64,000 nucleotides of DNA. It comes from Sipunculus nudus. Lineage: Eukaryota; Annelida; Sipuncula; Golfingiida; Sipunculidae. Numbering within the stretch: position 1 is the stretch's first letter; each line of letters opens with the position of its first letter. This document shows, piece after piece, positions 54,175 to 62,550 of this stretch. The stretch lies in contig JAPPUL010000076.1 in NCBI GenBank assembly GCA_026874595.1, positions 684,001 to 748,000 of the forward strand. The letters run 5' to 3'. The notes below the pieces were generated by a model. The model saw only the letters and a list, made by a program, of their open reading frames with translations. It was not told where the DNA came from and searched no databases. The translations under genes and the position numbers were made by a program.

Positions 54175-54579
54175 CTATTTATTTAGATTCTCTATTGTGA
54201 GCTTTATCTCCTGAACCACGTGGAATTCTTCTTCTATCTCAAGCCGTTTCTTTAGTTCTTTTAATGAACTTTTATCTCCTATCTGTCCAAGTGCCCATAC
54301 ACTGTAATATCTTACTATCCAATCTATGTCTTCTAATTTTTTTATTAGCGGCTTTAGGGCTCTTTTGCTTTTTAGACGTCCTAATGATTGGGCTGCTTGT
54401 GCTCTTATATAGGCGTCTTTACTCTTTTCAAGTGCCTCTATTATATATATATCATTTCTTTTTGACTCGTTTGAACGTATTTGGTCAAATCTGTATATGC
54501 AACCACTTAGAATATATGTTGTCAATAACACTTGCAATAGTAATATCTTCCTTTTATTCAATTTTTTACCCCTATCCAT
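54175..54579 (-). CDS. HEAT-repeat lipoprotein
   Basis: 134 residues: basic start, hydrophobic signal and lipobox LSGC with Cys27. The mature part is about three HEAT/PBS-lyase-type repeats (AYIRAQAAQSLGRLKSKRAL near residue 74, DIDWIVRYYSVWALGQIGDK near residue 88, then SSLKELKKRLEIEEEF). Such repeats bind other proteins. It likely forms a two-gene unit with the beta-rich secreted protein that follows. No function can be assigned beyond a surface or periplasmic scaffold. Confidence 0.75.
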   Translation of the reverse strand: MDRGKKLNKRKILLLQVLLTTYILSGCIYRFDQIRSNESKRNDIYIIEALEKSKDAYIRAQAAQSLGRLKSKRALKPLIKKLEDIDWIVRYYSVWALGQIGDKSSLKELKKRLEIEEEFHVVQEIKLTIENLNK

Positions 54580-54696
54580 AATCTACATTCTTATAATTTT
54601 TTTTGCCCTTTTTTGCTCTTTTTTTTACTTAAAGTGTTCATATAATTGTCCTTTCTACTGTATATAGAATACTAAATAATTTATTGAGGTTAGGCA

Positions 54697-54939
54697 ATGG
54701 CTCTTAAACATTCTTTATATACTGCTCATAACTCTAAACTTACTTCTTGTGAACCTTATAAGAAGTATAACTATGATTATGACTCTTTTCACCCTTTTAG
54801 TAACTTCTCTTTTAGTGCTTTTGACAAAACTGAGCTTAATATTATTAATAAATTAAATTTGTCAAAGAACGACCTCTTCCATATTAAAATGGTTCGTGCT
54901 ATCTTTAATGGTACTATTGTTGATAATAACAAATCATAA
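54697..54939 (+). CDS. Small protein of unknown function
   Basis: 80 residues, with a Ser/Tyr/Asn-rich first half and a helical second half (ELNIINKLNLSKNDLFHIKM). ATG 54697 has TTGAGGTT about 8 nt before it. It sits alone between two minus-strand genes. No signal peptide or known domain. It may be real because of its ribosome-binding site and isolated position, but it is short and unsupported by any family match. Confidence 0.4.
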   Translation: MALKHSLYTAHNSKLTSCEPYKKYNYDYDSFHPFSNFSFSAFDKTELNIINKLNLSKNDLFHIKMVRAIFNGTIVDNNKS

Positions 54940-55013
54940 CTTTATTATCATGATTTTATGAATTATAACAATTATAGCTCTTTTTTAACGGTAAGATTCT
55001 AGCGTTAAGAGCT

Positions 55014-55871
55014 TTAGGCCTTTTCTATCTTATCTAGTAGCTTTAAGGCGTCTGATAACTGCTTTACATCGTGTGTCCTTATGTAATCTGCTCCCTTTGA
55101 ATAGGCATATAACTCTGCAAGTAGTGTGCCTGATGCTCTGTCGTATGCTTCTCGCCCTCCTAATGCCTCGCCTATAAACGATTTTCGCGATACGGATATA
55201 TATAGTTTGTTATTTACAAAATGCCTTTTTAACTTGTCAAGCTCTTTTAGAACATTTAAACTGGCTTTTGCACTATTTGATAGAAAAAACCCCATGCCTG
55301 GGTCAAGGATAAACCTTCCCTCTCCTAATCCCAATTTTACCAGCTCGTTTAATCTAGTCTCAAAAAATATTATTATCTTTTCTATGTATGACTTGCTTTC
55401 CCATTTCATTTTAAGCGCTTTTCCTGCTTCTAGCACCTTAGATTGATTTGCTGTATGCATTAGCACTACTTTTATCCCTTTTTTATTCTTTAATAGTTCT
55501 TTTAGCTCTTCATCAAGGCCGCTTAGAGCGCTTATGTCGTTTAGCATCTTTACACAGTCTATACTTAGTACCCTTTTTAGTACATTTGCTTTGTAGCTAT
55601 CTATTGAGATTTCTAAACCACTTTTGTTAAGTACTTTAAGTACTGGCAAAAGACGAGACAGCTCCTCTTCTACTGTCAGTATCGCACTATCTGGATTAGT
55701 CGATTGTGCTCCTATGTCAATTATAGATGCTCCTTCTTCCCATAAACTATACGCTTTTTTAATTGCTTCCTCCTTTTCTATATACAAATTTCCGTCTGAA
55801 AATGAGTCTTTTGTTATGTTTAGTATTCCTACTAACTTTGTCTTTTTATCCATTTTACCGCTTTTATCCAT
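55014..55871 (-). CDS. folP: Dihydropteroate synthase
   Basis: Joins 4-aminobenzoate to the pterin pyrophosphate in folate synthesis. Motifs along the TIM barrel: GILNITKDSFSDG (about residues 14-26), IDIGAQSTNPDS, ISIDSYKA, MLNDISAL, VLMHTANQ, ILDPGMGFF, VSRKSFIGEALGGR and IRTHDV. Loop sequences such as GAQSTNP and MHTANQ depart from the usual GESTRP and MHM forms. 285 residues is normal; an in-frame ATG at 55853 is a possible later start. pabB and a pabC-like gene, which make its substrate, are 7 kb away. Confidence 0.93.
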   Translation of the reverse strand: MDKSGKMDKKTKLVGILNITKDSFSDGNLYIEKEEAIKKAYSLWEEGASIIDIGAQSTNPDSAILTVEEELSRLLPVLKVLNKSGLEISIDSYKANVLKRVLSIDCVKMLNDISALSGLDEELKELLKNKKGIKVVLMHTANQSKVLEAGKALKMKWESKSYIEKIIIFFETRLNELVKLGLGEGRFILDPGMGFFLSNSAKASLNVLKELDKLKRHFVNNKLYISVSRKSFIGEALGGREAYDRASGTLLAELYAYSKGADYIRTHDVKQLSDALKLLDKIEKA

Positions 55872-55942
55872 TTGGTCGCCTGCTAACTAGAAAAACTTCT
55901 TTTTATCGGTATTAGTCATAAAGTAATTTAATATTTTTTTCG

Positions 55943-55971
55943 TTGACTTATTTTATTTCGTAGTTTATAAT
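55943..55971 (+). promoter_or_regulatory. Consensus sigma-70 promoter of flaB
   Basis: TTGACT (55943-55948) and a perfect TATAAT (55966-55971) are separated by 17 bp, 39 bp before the flagellin ATG. A strong AAGGAGGATAT ribosome-binding site (about 56000-56010) follows. No sigma-28 (FliA) type sequence is seen, so flagellin appears to be expressed from a housekeeping promoter. Confidence 0.7.
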
Positions 55972-56010
55972 TTATATTAATGGATTGTTCCTACATTTCA
56001 AGGAGGATAT

Positions 56011-57009
56011 ATGATTATAAATCATAATATGAGCGCTATGCGAGCGCAACGATTCCTAAAAGTCAATGTTTTGGAAGGTGAAAATAATATTAGAAAGTTA
56101 GCTAGTGGATTAAGGATTTCACGAGCTGGTGACGATGCTTCTGGGCTTGCAGTTTCTGAGAAAATGAGATCGCAAATTAGAGGGCTTAGACAAGCTAGTA
56201 GAAATGCTCAGGATGGGCTTTCGCTTATGAGAGTTGCTGAGGGGTGGCTTGCAGAAACAAGTTCCATTTTGCAGCGAATGCGTGAACTTGCAGTTCAATC
56301 TGCTAATGGGGTTTATAGTTATGAGGATAGAATACAGGTTGAGACAGAAGTAAGACAACTCGTTGATGAAGTTGATAGGATAGCTTCTCAAGCTGAGTTT
56401 AACTCTATGAAGCTTTTACGTGGTGGTTTTGATTATCCAGCCGGGCAGATAGCATCAATTACGCAACAAGCTATGCCACCTCCTGAAGAACGTAATAAAA
56501 CAGCTATGCCACCTCTTATTCCTGTGGTTAGGGGAAAAACTAATCCGCATCCTTTGGTTAGAAATGAAGGGGATGACAGAGGAGGTCTTTATCTTCATAT
56601 TGGAGCGAATAGCTATCAGCGTGAGAAGGTCTTTATTGGTGATATGTCTGCAGCAGCTTTGGGACTTAGTAAAGGACCGGCGGATAATAATGGAAACAGA
56701 GAACTTGCCTTAAGTTATTTGACACAAGATGGAGCTAATCGAGCTATTGACAAGATTGATGCTGCATTTTTTCTTGTAAATAAGCAGAGGGCGGACTTAG
56801 GTGGTTATCAAAGTAGGCTTGAGATGACTGTACGTGTTATTGATATTGCTGCTGAGAATGTACAGGAAGCTGAATCGTTTGTACGTGATCTTGATATGGC
56901 GGCTGAAACAGTTGACTTTGTTAAAAATCAGATATTAAATCAAACTACGGCTGCTATGCTAGCACAGGCTAATTTAAGGGCTCAGAGTATACTTAGGATA
57001 TTGAGTTAG
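56011..57009 (+). CDS. flaB: Flagellin, FlaB type
   Basis: Core protein of the periplasmic flagellar filament. The N-terminal D0/D1 part (about residues 1-135) carries SRAGDDASGLAVSEKMRSQI and the RELAVQSANGVYSYEDR stretch typical of spirochaete FlaB. The C-terminal D1/D0 part (about 240-332) ends FVKNQILNQTTAAMLAQANL plus the helix tail. Between them is a variable region including a proline-rich insert (about 150-185, with AMPP twice) and LHIGANSYQRE. 332 residues is longer than the usual ~286 FlaB. It is a single-gene unit with its own promoter and a hairpin after it. Confidence 0.95.
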   Translation: MIINHNMSAMRAQRFLKVNVLEGENNIRKLASGLRISRAGDDASGLAVSEKMRSQIRGLRQASRNAQDGLSLMRVAEGWLAETSSILQRMRELAVQSANGVYSYEDRIQVETEVRQLVDEVDRIASQAEFNSMKLLRGGFDYPAGQIASITQQAMPPPEERNKTAMPPLIPVVRGKTNPHPLVRNEGDDRGGLYLHIGANSYQREKVFIGDMSAAALGLSKGPADNNGNRELALSYLTQDGANRAIDKIDAAFFLVNKQRADLGGYQSRLEMTVRVIDIAAENVQEAESFVRDLDMAAETVDFVKNQILNQTTAAMLAQANLRAQSILRILS

Positions 57010-57018
57010 TCTTTACTG

Positions 57019-57044
57019 TCAGGATCTGTTTTTATGGGTCCTGA
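57019..57044. terminator. Hairpin between convergent flaB and recN
   Basis: TCAGGATC (57019-57026) pairs with GGTCCTGA (57037-57044), 8 bp with one G-T pair and a 10-nt loop, only 10 bp after the flaB stop and 11 bp before the recN stop. A T-rich stretch follows a few bases later. It likely ends transcription from both sides. Confidence 0.55.
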
Positions 57045-57054
57045 TAAAAGGCAT

Positions 57055-58764
57055 TTATTGTTTTTCTATAAGCTGTTTAGCATGTGCTAAAGATAGATCT
57101 GTTATATTATCACCACTTAGCATACGTGCTATTTCTAAAACTTTATCTTTAGGGGTTAATTCTTTTATTTGTGTTTTAGTTCTTCCATCTTCTTCAAACT
57201 TATTGATAAGATAGTGGTGCTGGCTTTGACTACCAATCTGGGGAGAATGGGTTATACATATAACCTGTCGTTTTTGTGCTATGGATTTAACTTTGTCAGC
57301 AATCTTGCTTGCTGTTTCTCCACCAAGACCAGCATCAACTTCATCAAACAACAAGGTATCAATGTTATCCATATCAGTTAGAATAGTTTTGATGGCCAAT
57401 GTGACTCGTGAGAGTTCCCCACCTGACGCTATCTTGCTAAGAGATTTGGGTTCTTCACCTGGATTTGCAGAAAATATAAACTCAACATGGTCAATACCAT
57501 CTGAATTAACTAAGATATAATTGTCATTTATCTTTAAGAAGCTATTCTCATCTTTAACATATCGGAATTCTACTTTGAATATGGTTTTATTCATACCAAG
57601 GAATCTAAGCTCTTCAGATATGGCTTTCTCTATCTTTTTAGCACTCTTTTGACGTGTTTTTGAAAGATTAATTGCAAGAGTAGCAAGTTCTTCTTCAGTA
57701 CTAGATATACTATGTTTTAATTCCTTAATACGTTTTTTATTATTAGAATGCTTTTCAACAAGATCTAAACAAGACTGTTTATGCTTTAGTACGTTGTCAA
57801 TAGAGCCGCCGTATTTTCTTTTAAGGTCTTGTATTAGATTTAGTCTTTCGTTTAATTCTTCTATTTTATGAGATGGCTGTTCAAAGATAGCTTCTGAGTA
57901 TTTTAATAGATTGTCTTTAACGCTTTCAGTAAGATAGAAAACCTCTTGTAATTCTTTTAAGGCTTTGCTAATCTCCTGGCTAGAAGAATCTATCTTATGA
58001 GCTTTTTCAATGGAATGTAAAGCTTGTTCTATCATATGTAATACAGAATTGTCGTTTTTGTATATAAGATGATAGCTCTCTAATATAGAACTAGAGAGTA
58101 TTTCAATGTTATTTAGCTTATCAAGCTCATCAGCAATAATATTATCTTCGCCTGTGGTGAGGTTTGCATTTTCGATTTCACTAATGGCATACGTATTAAT
58201 CTCTAAAGAATGTTGCTTGTCCTTATCTTCTTGTTCTAGGTTAAAAAGTTCTTCTTTTAGGTTTTTGAGTTCATAGAAAAGGGTATAAAAAGAGTGTTTT
58301 TCTTTATTTAAGTTGGCAAAATTATCTAGTAACTCAATATGAGTTTTAGTACGCAGAAGAGATTGATATTGATGCTGACTTGAGAGGTCAATAATGTTTT
58401 GTCCAATTTCTTTTAGGACGGAAGAGGTAACAGAATTAAGGTTAATAAAAGCTCTATTTCTCTCAAGGGTTAATTCTCTTTTAATAATAATAGAATCATC
58501 CTCATAAGGGATGGAATATTGCTCTAAGATAGACTTAAGCTTTAAGTTATTTTTGATATTGATAACGCATTCAACACTTCCATATGAGCAACCACTTCTA
58601 AGGAGTTCAGGATGGAGTCTTGCTCCTAAAATCATAGAAAATGCATTAATTATAAGAGATTTACCAGTACCAGTTTCCCCAGTTATAACATTAAGTCCGT
58701 CATAGAAGTTTATAAAAATGTCTTCAATAAGAGCAATGTTTTTGATAGAAATAGATTGAATCAT
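57055..58764 (-). CDS. recN: DNA repair protein RecN
   Basis: SMC-like ATPase that acts early in double-strand break repair. Walker A is TGETGTGKS with Lys35; the long coiled-coil arms occupy about residues 160-360; and the C-terminal ATPase half has the signature LSKIASGGELSRV and the Walker B LLFDEVDAGLGG, followed by the ICITHSPQ stretch. 569 residues is normal. It is the last gene of the minus-strand run tsaE-tsaB-purH(N)-recN; a gap of 170 bp separates it from the purine gene, so it may have its own start of transcription. Confidence 0.95.
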   Translation of the reverse strand: MIQSISIKNIALIEDIFINFYDGLNVITGETGTGKSLIINAFSMILGARLHPELLRSGCSYGSVECVINIKNNLKLKSILEQYSIPYEDDSIIIKRELTLERNRAFINLNSVTSSVLKEIGQNIIDLSSQHQYQSLLRTKTHIELLDNFANLNKEKHSFYTLFYELKNLKEELFNLEQEDKDKQHSLEINTYAISEIENANLTTGEDNIIADELDKLNNIEILSSSILESYHLIYKNDNSVLHMIEQALHSIEKAHKIDSSSQEISKALKELQEVFYLTESVKDNLLKYSEAIFEQPSHKIEELNERLNLIQDLKRKYGGSIDNVLKHKQSCLDLVEKHSNNKKRIKELKHSISSTEEELATLAINLSKTRQKSAKKIEKAISEELRFLGMNKTIFKVEFRYVKDENSFLKINDNYILVNSDGIDHVEFIFSANPGEEPKSLSKIASGGELSRVTLAIKTILTDMDNIDTLLFDEVDAGLGGETASKIADKVKSIAQKRQVICITHSPQIGSQSQHHYLINKFEEDGRTKTQIKELTPKDKVLEIARMLSGDNITDLSLAHAKQLIEKQ

Positions 58765-58934
58765 AATAAGTGTAAAAAGCGTTATATGAAACTCTAAGCT
58801 GTATTAAAAAAGTTTATAAAAAGATATAGAATCTATTAAGATACAAATGTTCAAAAAAAAAGAAAATTAAAGAAAACTCTTAAAGAGAAGATAGTAAAGC
58901 TCATATTCCAAGTCAAGGCTGTGTTAATATAAGC

Positions 58935-59519
58935 TTAAAGAGTTTTATAATTGTTAAGGAAATCAAAGATCAAGTTGTCATAAGAAGCAGTAAGTCTAAA
59001 AGCCTTCAAAGCTAGTTTGAATCTAAGTTCTTTTGATATATTTCCTTGTTTAAGTTCAGATATAATAGTTTGATAATCATTTATATGCGATACCACGGTA
59101 GTGTATTTATAATTTTTAGCGGCAGCACGAATTAAAGCGACTCCTCCAATATCAATATTCTCAATAGCGTGATTAAAGGATACATCTTGTTTAGAAATGA
59201 CTTTTTCGAAAGGGTATAAATTAACGAATACAAGGTCAATAGATGAGATATTAAGCGATTTTAGGTCTTCAATATGTTTTTTGTCATCATTAATAGCGAG
59301 TATGCCGGCAAATATTTTGGGATGTAGTGTTTTGACTCTTCCGGAAAGTATTTCTTTAGAGTTAGTATATTGTTCAACTGAGGTTATAGGGATGCCAAGT
59401 TTTTGAATATAAGCGTAAGTACCCCCAGTTGAGATTAAGTTGATATTAAGCTTGTGTAATTCCTTTGCAAGGAAGTCGAGATTAGTTTTATCAGAGAGGG
59501 TAATAAGAGCTTGTTTCAT
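58935..59519 (-). CDS. IMP cyclohydrolase domain protein (N-terminal PurH only)
   Basis: 194 residues matching the N-terminal half of PurH: ALITLSDKTNLDFLAKEL, the LISTGGTYAYIQKLGI strand-loop, GRVKTLHPKIFAGIL, VNLYPFE, NIDIGGVALIRAAAKN and the closing helix FRLTASYDN. It would close FAICAR to IMP, the last step of purine synthesis. The formyltransferase half (about 320 residues) is absent: the frame stops at 58935 and no continuation is seen in the next 170 bp. Whether it is a natural short form or a truncated gene is open. Confidence 0.88.
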   Translation of the reverse strand: MKQALITLSDKTNLDFLAKELHKLNINLISTGGTYAYIQKLGIPITSVEQYTNSKEILSGRVKTLHPKIFAGILAINDDKKHIEDLKSLNISSIDLVFVNLYPFEKVISKQDVSFNHAIENIDIGGVALIRAAAKNYKYTTVVSHINDYQTIISELKQGNISKELRFKLALKAFRLTASYDNLIFDFLNNYKTL

Positions 59520-59538
59520 AAGCTATCCTGTTATTGTA

Positions 59539-60252
59539 TTATAAATATTGTTTTTTGTATAAAGGATTAAGTTGTTGATAATTAATGTTATTGCCTTTCT
59601 CAAAGAGTCTAAAACCGATATAGGCAAGAGAGCTTGCGTTAGGATAATTAAAATAATCAGACATAAATATAATATTAGTATTAGGGATAGAATTGTTTTT
59701 ACTAAAATATTCTTTTATGAGTATAATATTAGGGCTTAAAACTATGATGGAGTCATTGAGCTTTATATGTTGTTTAACAGATATTGTGATGGAATTTAAG
59801 TCAGAGATTATGTTATCAATGATTTTGATATTGTTATGGAATAAGGAAGCATAGAATTGATTTTGCTTAGCATCGATTAGGACGAGAACGGGATGTTGTA
59901 ATTTAAAAGAGCTTAAGAGAGGAGCGACATTTTGATAAATGACATCGAATGCGGAAGTAGAAACGATGGAGTAGTTGCCAAACTGAGCGAGTGCGCGTGC
60001 AAATGAAATACCGGAGCGAAGGGAGGTAAAAGCGCCGGGTCCGATATCGATACAAATGAGCTTAATAAGCTTTTTATTGATATTAAAATTATTAATAAGC
60101 GAGTCAAACATATTAGGAATAGAAGAGGCAAAAGCATTTCCTCTAAGAGAGTATGAAGCTATGGGGATATTATTCTCAAAGATAGCGATAGAAATATTAG
60201 AAGAAGAAGTTTCAATAGCAAGAGATAAAATCTTGTTGTAATTATTTTTCAT
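59539..60252 (-). CDS. tsaB: tRNA threonylcarbamoyladenosine protein TsaB
   Basis: Non-catalytic ASKHA-fold partner of TsaD, needed to make the t6A modification of ANN-decoding tRNAs. LSLAIETSSSNISIAIFENN opens the protein, and the DIGPGAFTSLRSGISFARAL stretch is the family hallmark. I set the start at the ATG at 60252 (237 residues), because the longer frame up to 60339 would add an unrelated hydrophobic segment. It is 102 bp after tsaE and 19 bp before the purine gene on the same strand. tsaD is not in the window. Confidence 0.92.
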   Translation of the reverse strand: MKNNYNKILSLAIETSSSNISIAIFENNIPIASYSLRGNAFASSIPNMFDSLINNFNINKKLIKLICIDIGPGAFTSLRSGISFARALAQFGNYSIVSTSAFDVIYQNVAPLLSSFKLQHPVLVLIDAKQNQFYASLFHNNIKIIDNIISDLNSITISVKQHIKLNDSIIVLSPNIILIKEYFSKNNSIPNTNIIFMSDYFNYPNASSLAYIGFRLFEKGNNINYQQLNPLYKKQYL

Positions 60253-60354
60253 AAAGCGGTCCAAAGCAAATGGAATTAAGTATAAATATATTACAAGGCA
60301 AGCGGATAAAAAAAGACAAAGAATAGAAAAAAAAGACAAAAAAAAGAGAATAAA

Positions 60355-60813
60355 TTAGCCTTTAAAGATGGAAAAAGTTCTATGAGATTGTGAAGAGACA
60401 GAGATATTGATAATAAACTTTGTTTTCTCAAAAGCGAATAGGTGATAAAAAGGCTTTCCCCATTCAATTATGGTGATAAAGGAGAGGTCATGTAGTTGAA
60501 TAATGTCAAGGTCAAAGACTTCTTCAGAAGAATTGATTCTAAAAAGGTCGACATGAATGAGTGAAAGGCCATTAGAATTAATATGCGTATTTACAATGGA
60601 AAAAGAAGGGCTTGTAATAGAGGCTGGATCTAATTTAAGTGCAGCAGCAATTCCTTTAGCAAAAGTAGTTTTGCCGGCGCCGAGAGGTCCATTAATGAAA
60701 ATGGTTTCCCCACCTAAGAGTGTTGCAGCAAAACGTTTAGCAAAATCAAAAGACATATTTTGGGAAGAGGAGGTAAAAGTATGTAAGATATTGCTGTTAT
60801 AGTTATAAGACAT
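60355..60813 (-). CDS. tsaE: tRNA threonylcarbamoyladenosine ATPase TsaE
   Basis: P-loop ATPase of t6A synthesis. The Walker A motif is FINGPLGAGKTTFAKG with Lys48; further family segments are SITSPSFSIVN and LIHVDLFRI, followed by ITIIEWGKPF. 152 residues is normal. It leads the minus-strand run with tsaB directly after it, a common pairing in bacteria. The gap of 240 bp on its upstream side contains short tandem repeats (60875-61002). Confidence 0.93.
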   Translation of the reverse strand: MSYNYNSNILHTFTSSSQNMSFDFAKRFAATLLGGETIFINGPLGAGKTTFAKGIAAALKLDPASITSPSFSIVNTHINSNGLSLIHVDLFRINSSEEVFDLDIIQLHDLSFITIIEWGKPFYHLFAFEKTKFIINISVSSQSHRTFSIFKG

Positions 60814-60874
60814 AAATTAAATAGATTTCTCCGAAATAGATTTCTAAAAAAGGCTTAGAGTATAAAAAATAAGT

Positions 60875-61002
60875 ATGGAAAAATATATGGAAAAATATAT
60901 GGAAAAAAAGTATATAAGGCTTTAAAAAAAGGCATTATTAAATCCGAGCAATGAAATAGGGGAGCTAAGGGGAAATGGATAAAGTAAGATGGATAAAGTA
61001 AA
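60875..61002 (+). repeat. Two short tandem repeats before the secreted unknown gene
   Basis: ATGGAAAAATAT occurs at 60875 and 60887, with a third near-copy at 60899. Then ATGGATAAAGTAAG occurs at 60975 and again, nearly whole, at 60989. The second array ends 52 nt before the ATG at 61054 and shares its 14-bp period and ATG-starting unit with the array before nuoI. Confidence 0.8.
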
Positions 61003-61053
61003 GCTTTAGAGCAAGAAAATAATATGAGAGATGGAAAAAGGAGGGAAAATGTC

Positions 61054-62370
61054 ATGAATATAAGGGGTGTAAATGAAGTTATGAAAAAGATATTGTGTAT
61101 AATTTTGCTTATGTTATCATATAACTTATATGGGGCAAATGAGGTAGAAGAAGGAGTTGTTGTATCAGGAGATGTAGAGGGGGGTGGTGTTGAAGGTGGT
61201 GTTGGAAGAGAGGATGTAGATATATTTGGGAATAAATATAAGGGAAAGGAAGATATCCAAGCTGTTTTGACTAATGTTAGTAATGGAATAAATGAGTTAG
61301 AAGCTAGGGCCAGGAATGAAGGGATAAAAAGCCTTACAAAAGCCGATAAGAAGAAGTTATTAGAGATGCTACGCTTGAAGGTGGGTCCTGGTGATATAAT
61401 ATGGAGTTATGGGATGAGTGGACGCTATATAGATTTGTATGTAAGGAAGAAAGCGGGGATAGGCTCAGTGATGCTAACGAATATGTACTACGGGGAAGAA
61501 TTTGTAAATAAGTATGGGGCTGGAGTATATGGTCTTAGAACGAGTGTTAGAAATGGAGTAAACGACAATGAGAAGCGTTATATAGGGGGCAAGCTGGTAT
61601 CAAATAAATCAAAGGGTTATAAATTTCTAATAGACTCAACAGTAGAAAGGCATAAAATACTAGGACAAGCGTTCAAGATACGGATACCGAAGGTAGTAGA
61701 ATATGGATATAAATCTAATAGATCGAATTACGGAGTTATAACGATAGGAAAGGGAGTAACCTTGAACTTAAGGAGTTATAAAAAGAAGTATGGTGATGGG
61801 CGGGGAGGATATTATAATAATCCGGTAAGGCTAAATCACACAGAGGAGGAGTATGTAAATAGCTTAAGGTCAAAGTTGAAGAAGGTAGGAACACACAGGG
61901 AAGGGGCTTATAATGTGTTGGTGATAAGTTATAAGAGTAGAAGTAGCTACTTAGGATATTTCTTATTGAAGGATAGAAGAGAAGGGGGAGAGTTTAGGAG
62001 GGTATCATTTTTGAAGCCAGGAGAGCTAGAAAGTGGCAAAGTAGGAGATAGAGATGGGAAGGCCTATGTAATGCGAGCGATAACGAAATCGGATGGAGAG
62101 ATAGAAATAACTTCCCATATATACTTGAAGGAAAGGAAAAAAGAGCATGAATATGAGATATCAGCAATAGATGAGAATAAGCTAAGGAGTAAAAACTATT
62201 TATCGGTATTATTGATGCCAGAGGAAGGGAATGTCCGAGAAGAGGTGTACGAAGAGGAGGTAAGGTTAAAGGGGGTAGAATCAAAAATTAGAAATGGGGA
62301 AGGGAAGAAGCTATTAATAATAAACGAATCGAGCGTAGAGGATGGAGGTGAAAGCTGGAGTAGAAAATAA
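61054..62370 (+). CDS. Secreted protein of unknown function
   Basis: About 438 residues. A hydrophobic signal (MKKILCIILLMLSYNLYG, residues 10-27) is followed by an acidic Gly/Val/Glu-rich linker (about 30-58) and a large, basic, Arg/Lys/Tyr-rich remainder with many short beta segments. No known motif is seen. I prefer ATG 61054 because AAGGAGGG ends 8 nt upstream; ATG 61081 would start right at the signal core. The signal places it outside the cytoplasm. A pabB gene follows after 180 bp without any clear link. Confidence 0.7.
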   Translation: MNIRGVNEVMKKILCIILLMLSYNLYGANEVEEGVVVSGDVEGGGVEGGVGREDVDIFGNKYKGKEDIQAVLTNVSNGINELEARARNEGIKSLTKADKKKLLEMLRLKVGPGDIIWSYGMSGRYIDLYVRKKAGIGSVMLTNMYYGEEFVNKYGAGVYGLRTSVRNGVNDNEKRYIGGKLVSNKSKGYKFLIDSTVERHKILGQAFKIRIPKVVEYGYKSNRSNYGVITIGKGVTLNLRSYKKKYGDGRGGYYNNPVRLNHTEEEYVNSLRSKLKKVGTHREGAYNVLVISYKSRSSYLGYFLLKDRREGGEFRRVSFLKPGELESGKVGDRDGKAYVMRAITKSDGEIEITSHIYLKERKKEHEYEISAIDENKLRSKNYLSVLLMPEEGNVREEVYEEEVRLKGVESKIRNGEGKKLLIINESSVEDGGESWSRK

Positions 62371-62550
62371 AGGTGTTAGGGGATGGGATGAAGCTTTTAA
62401 GCTTTACTTTAAGGGGAGTTAATTGTTAAATGCTTATTAATATGAGTATGTAGCAAGTGATAATATTTAGTATGGATAATGTTTATAGAATTAATTTAGA
62501 GAAGAGATTATTCTATAGTTAGGGAGAGAGAAATAAGATATGGAGCCGCA

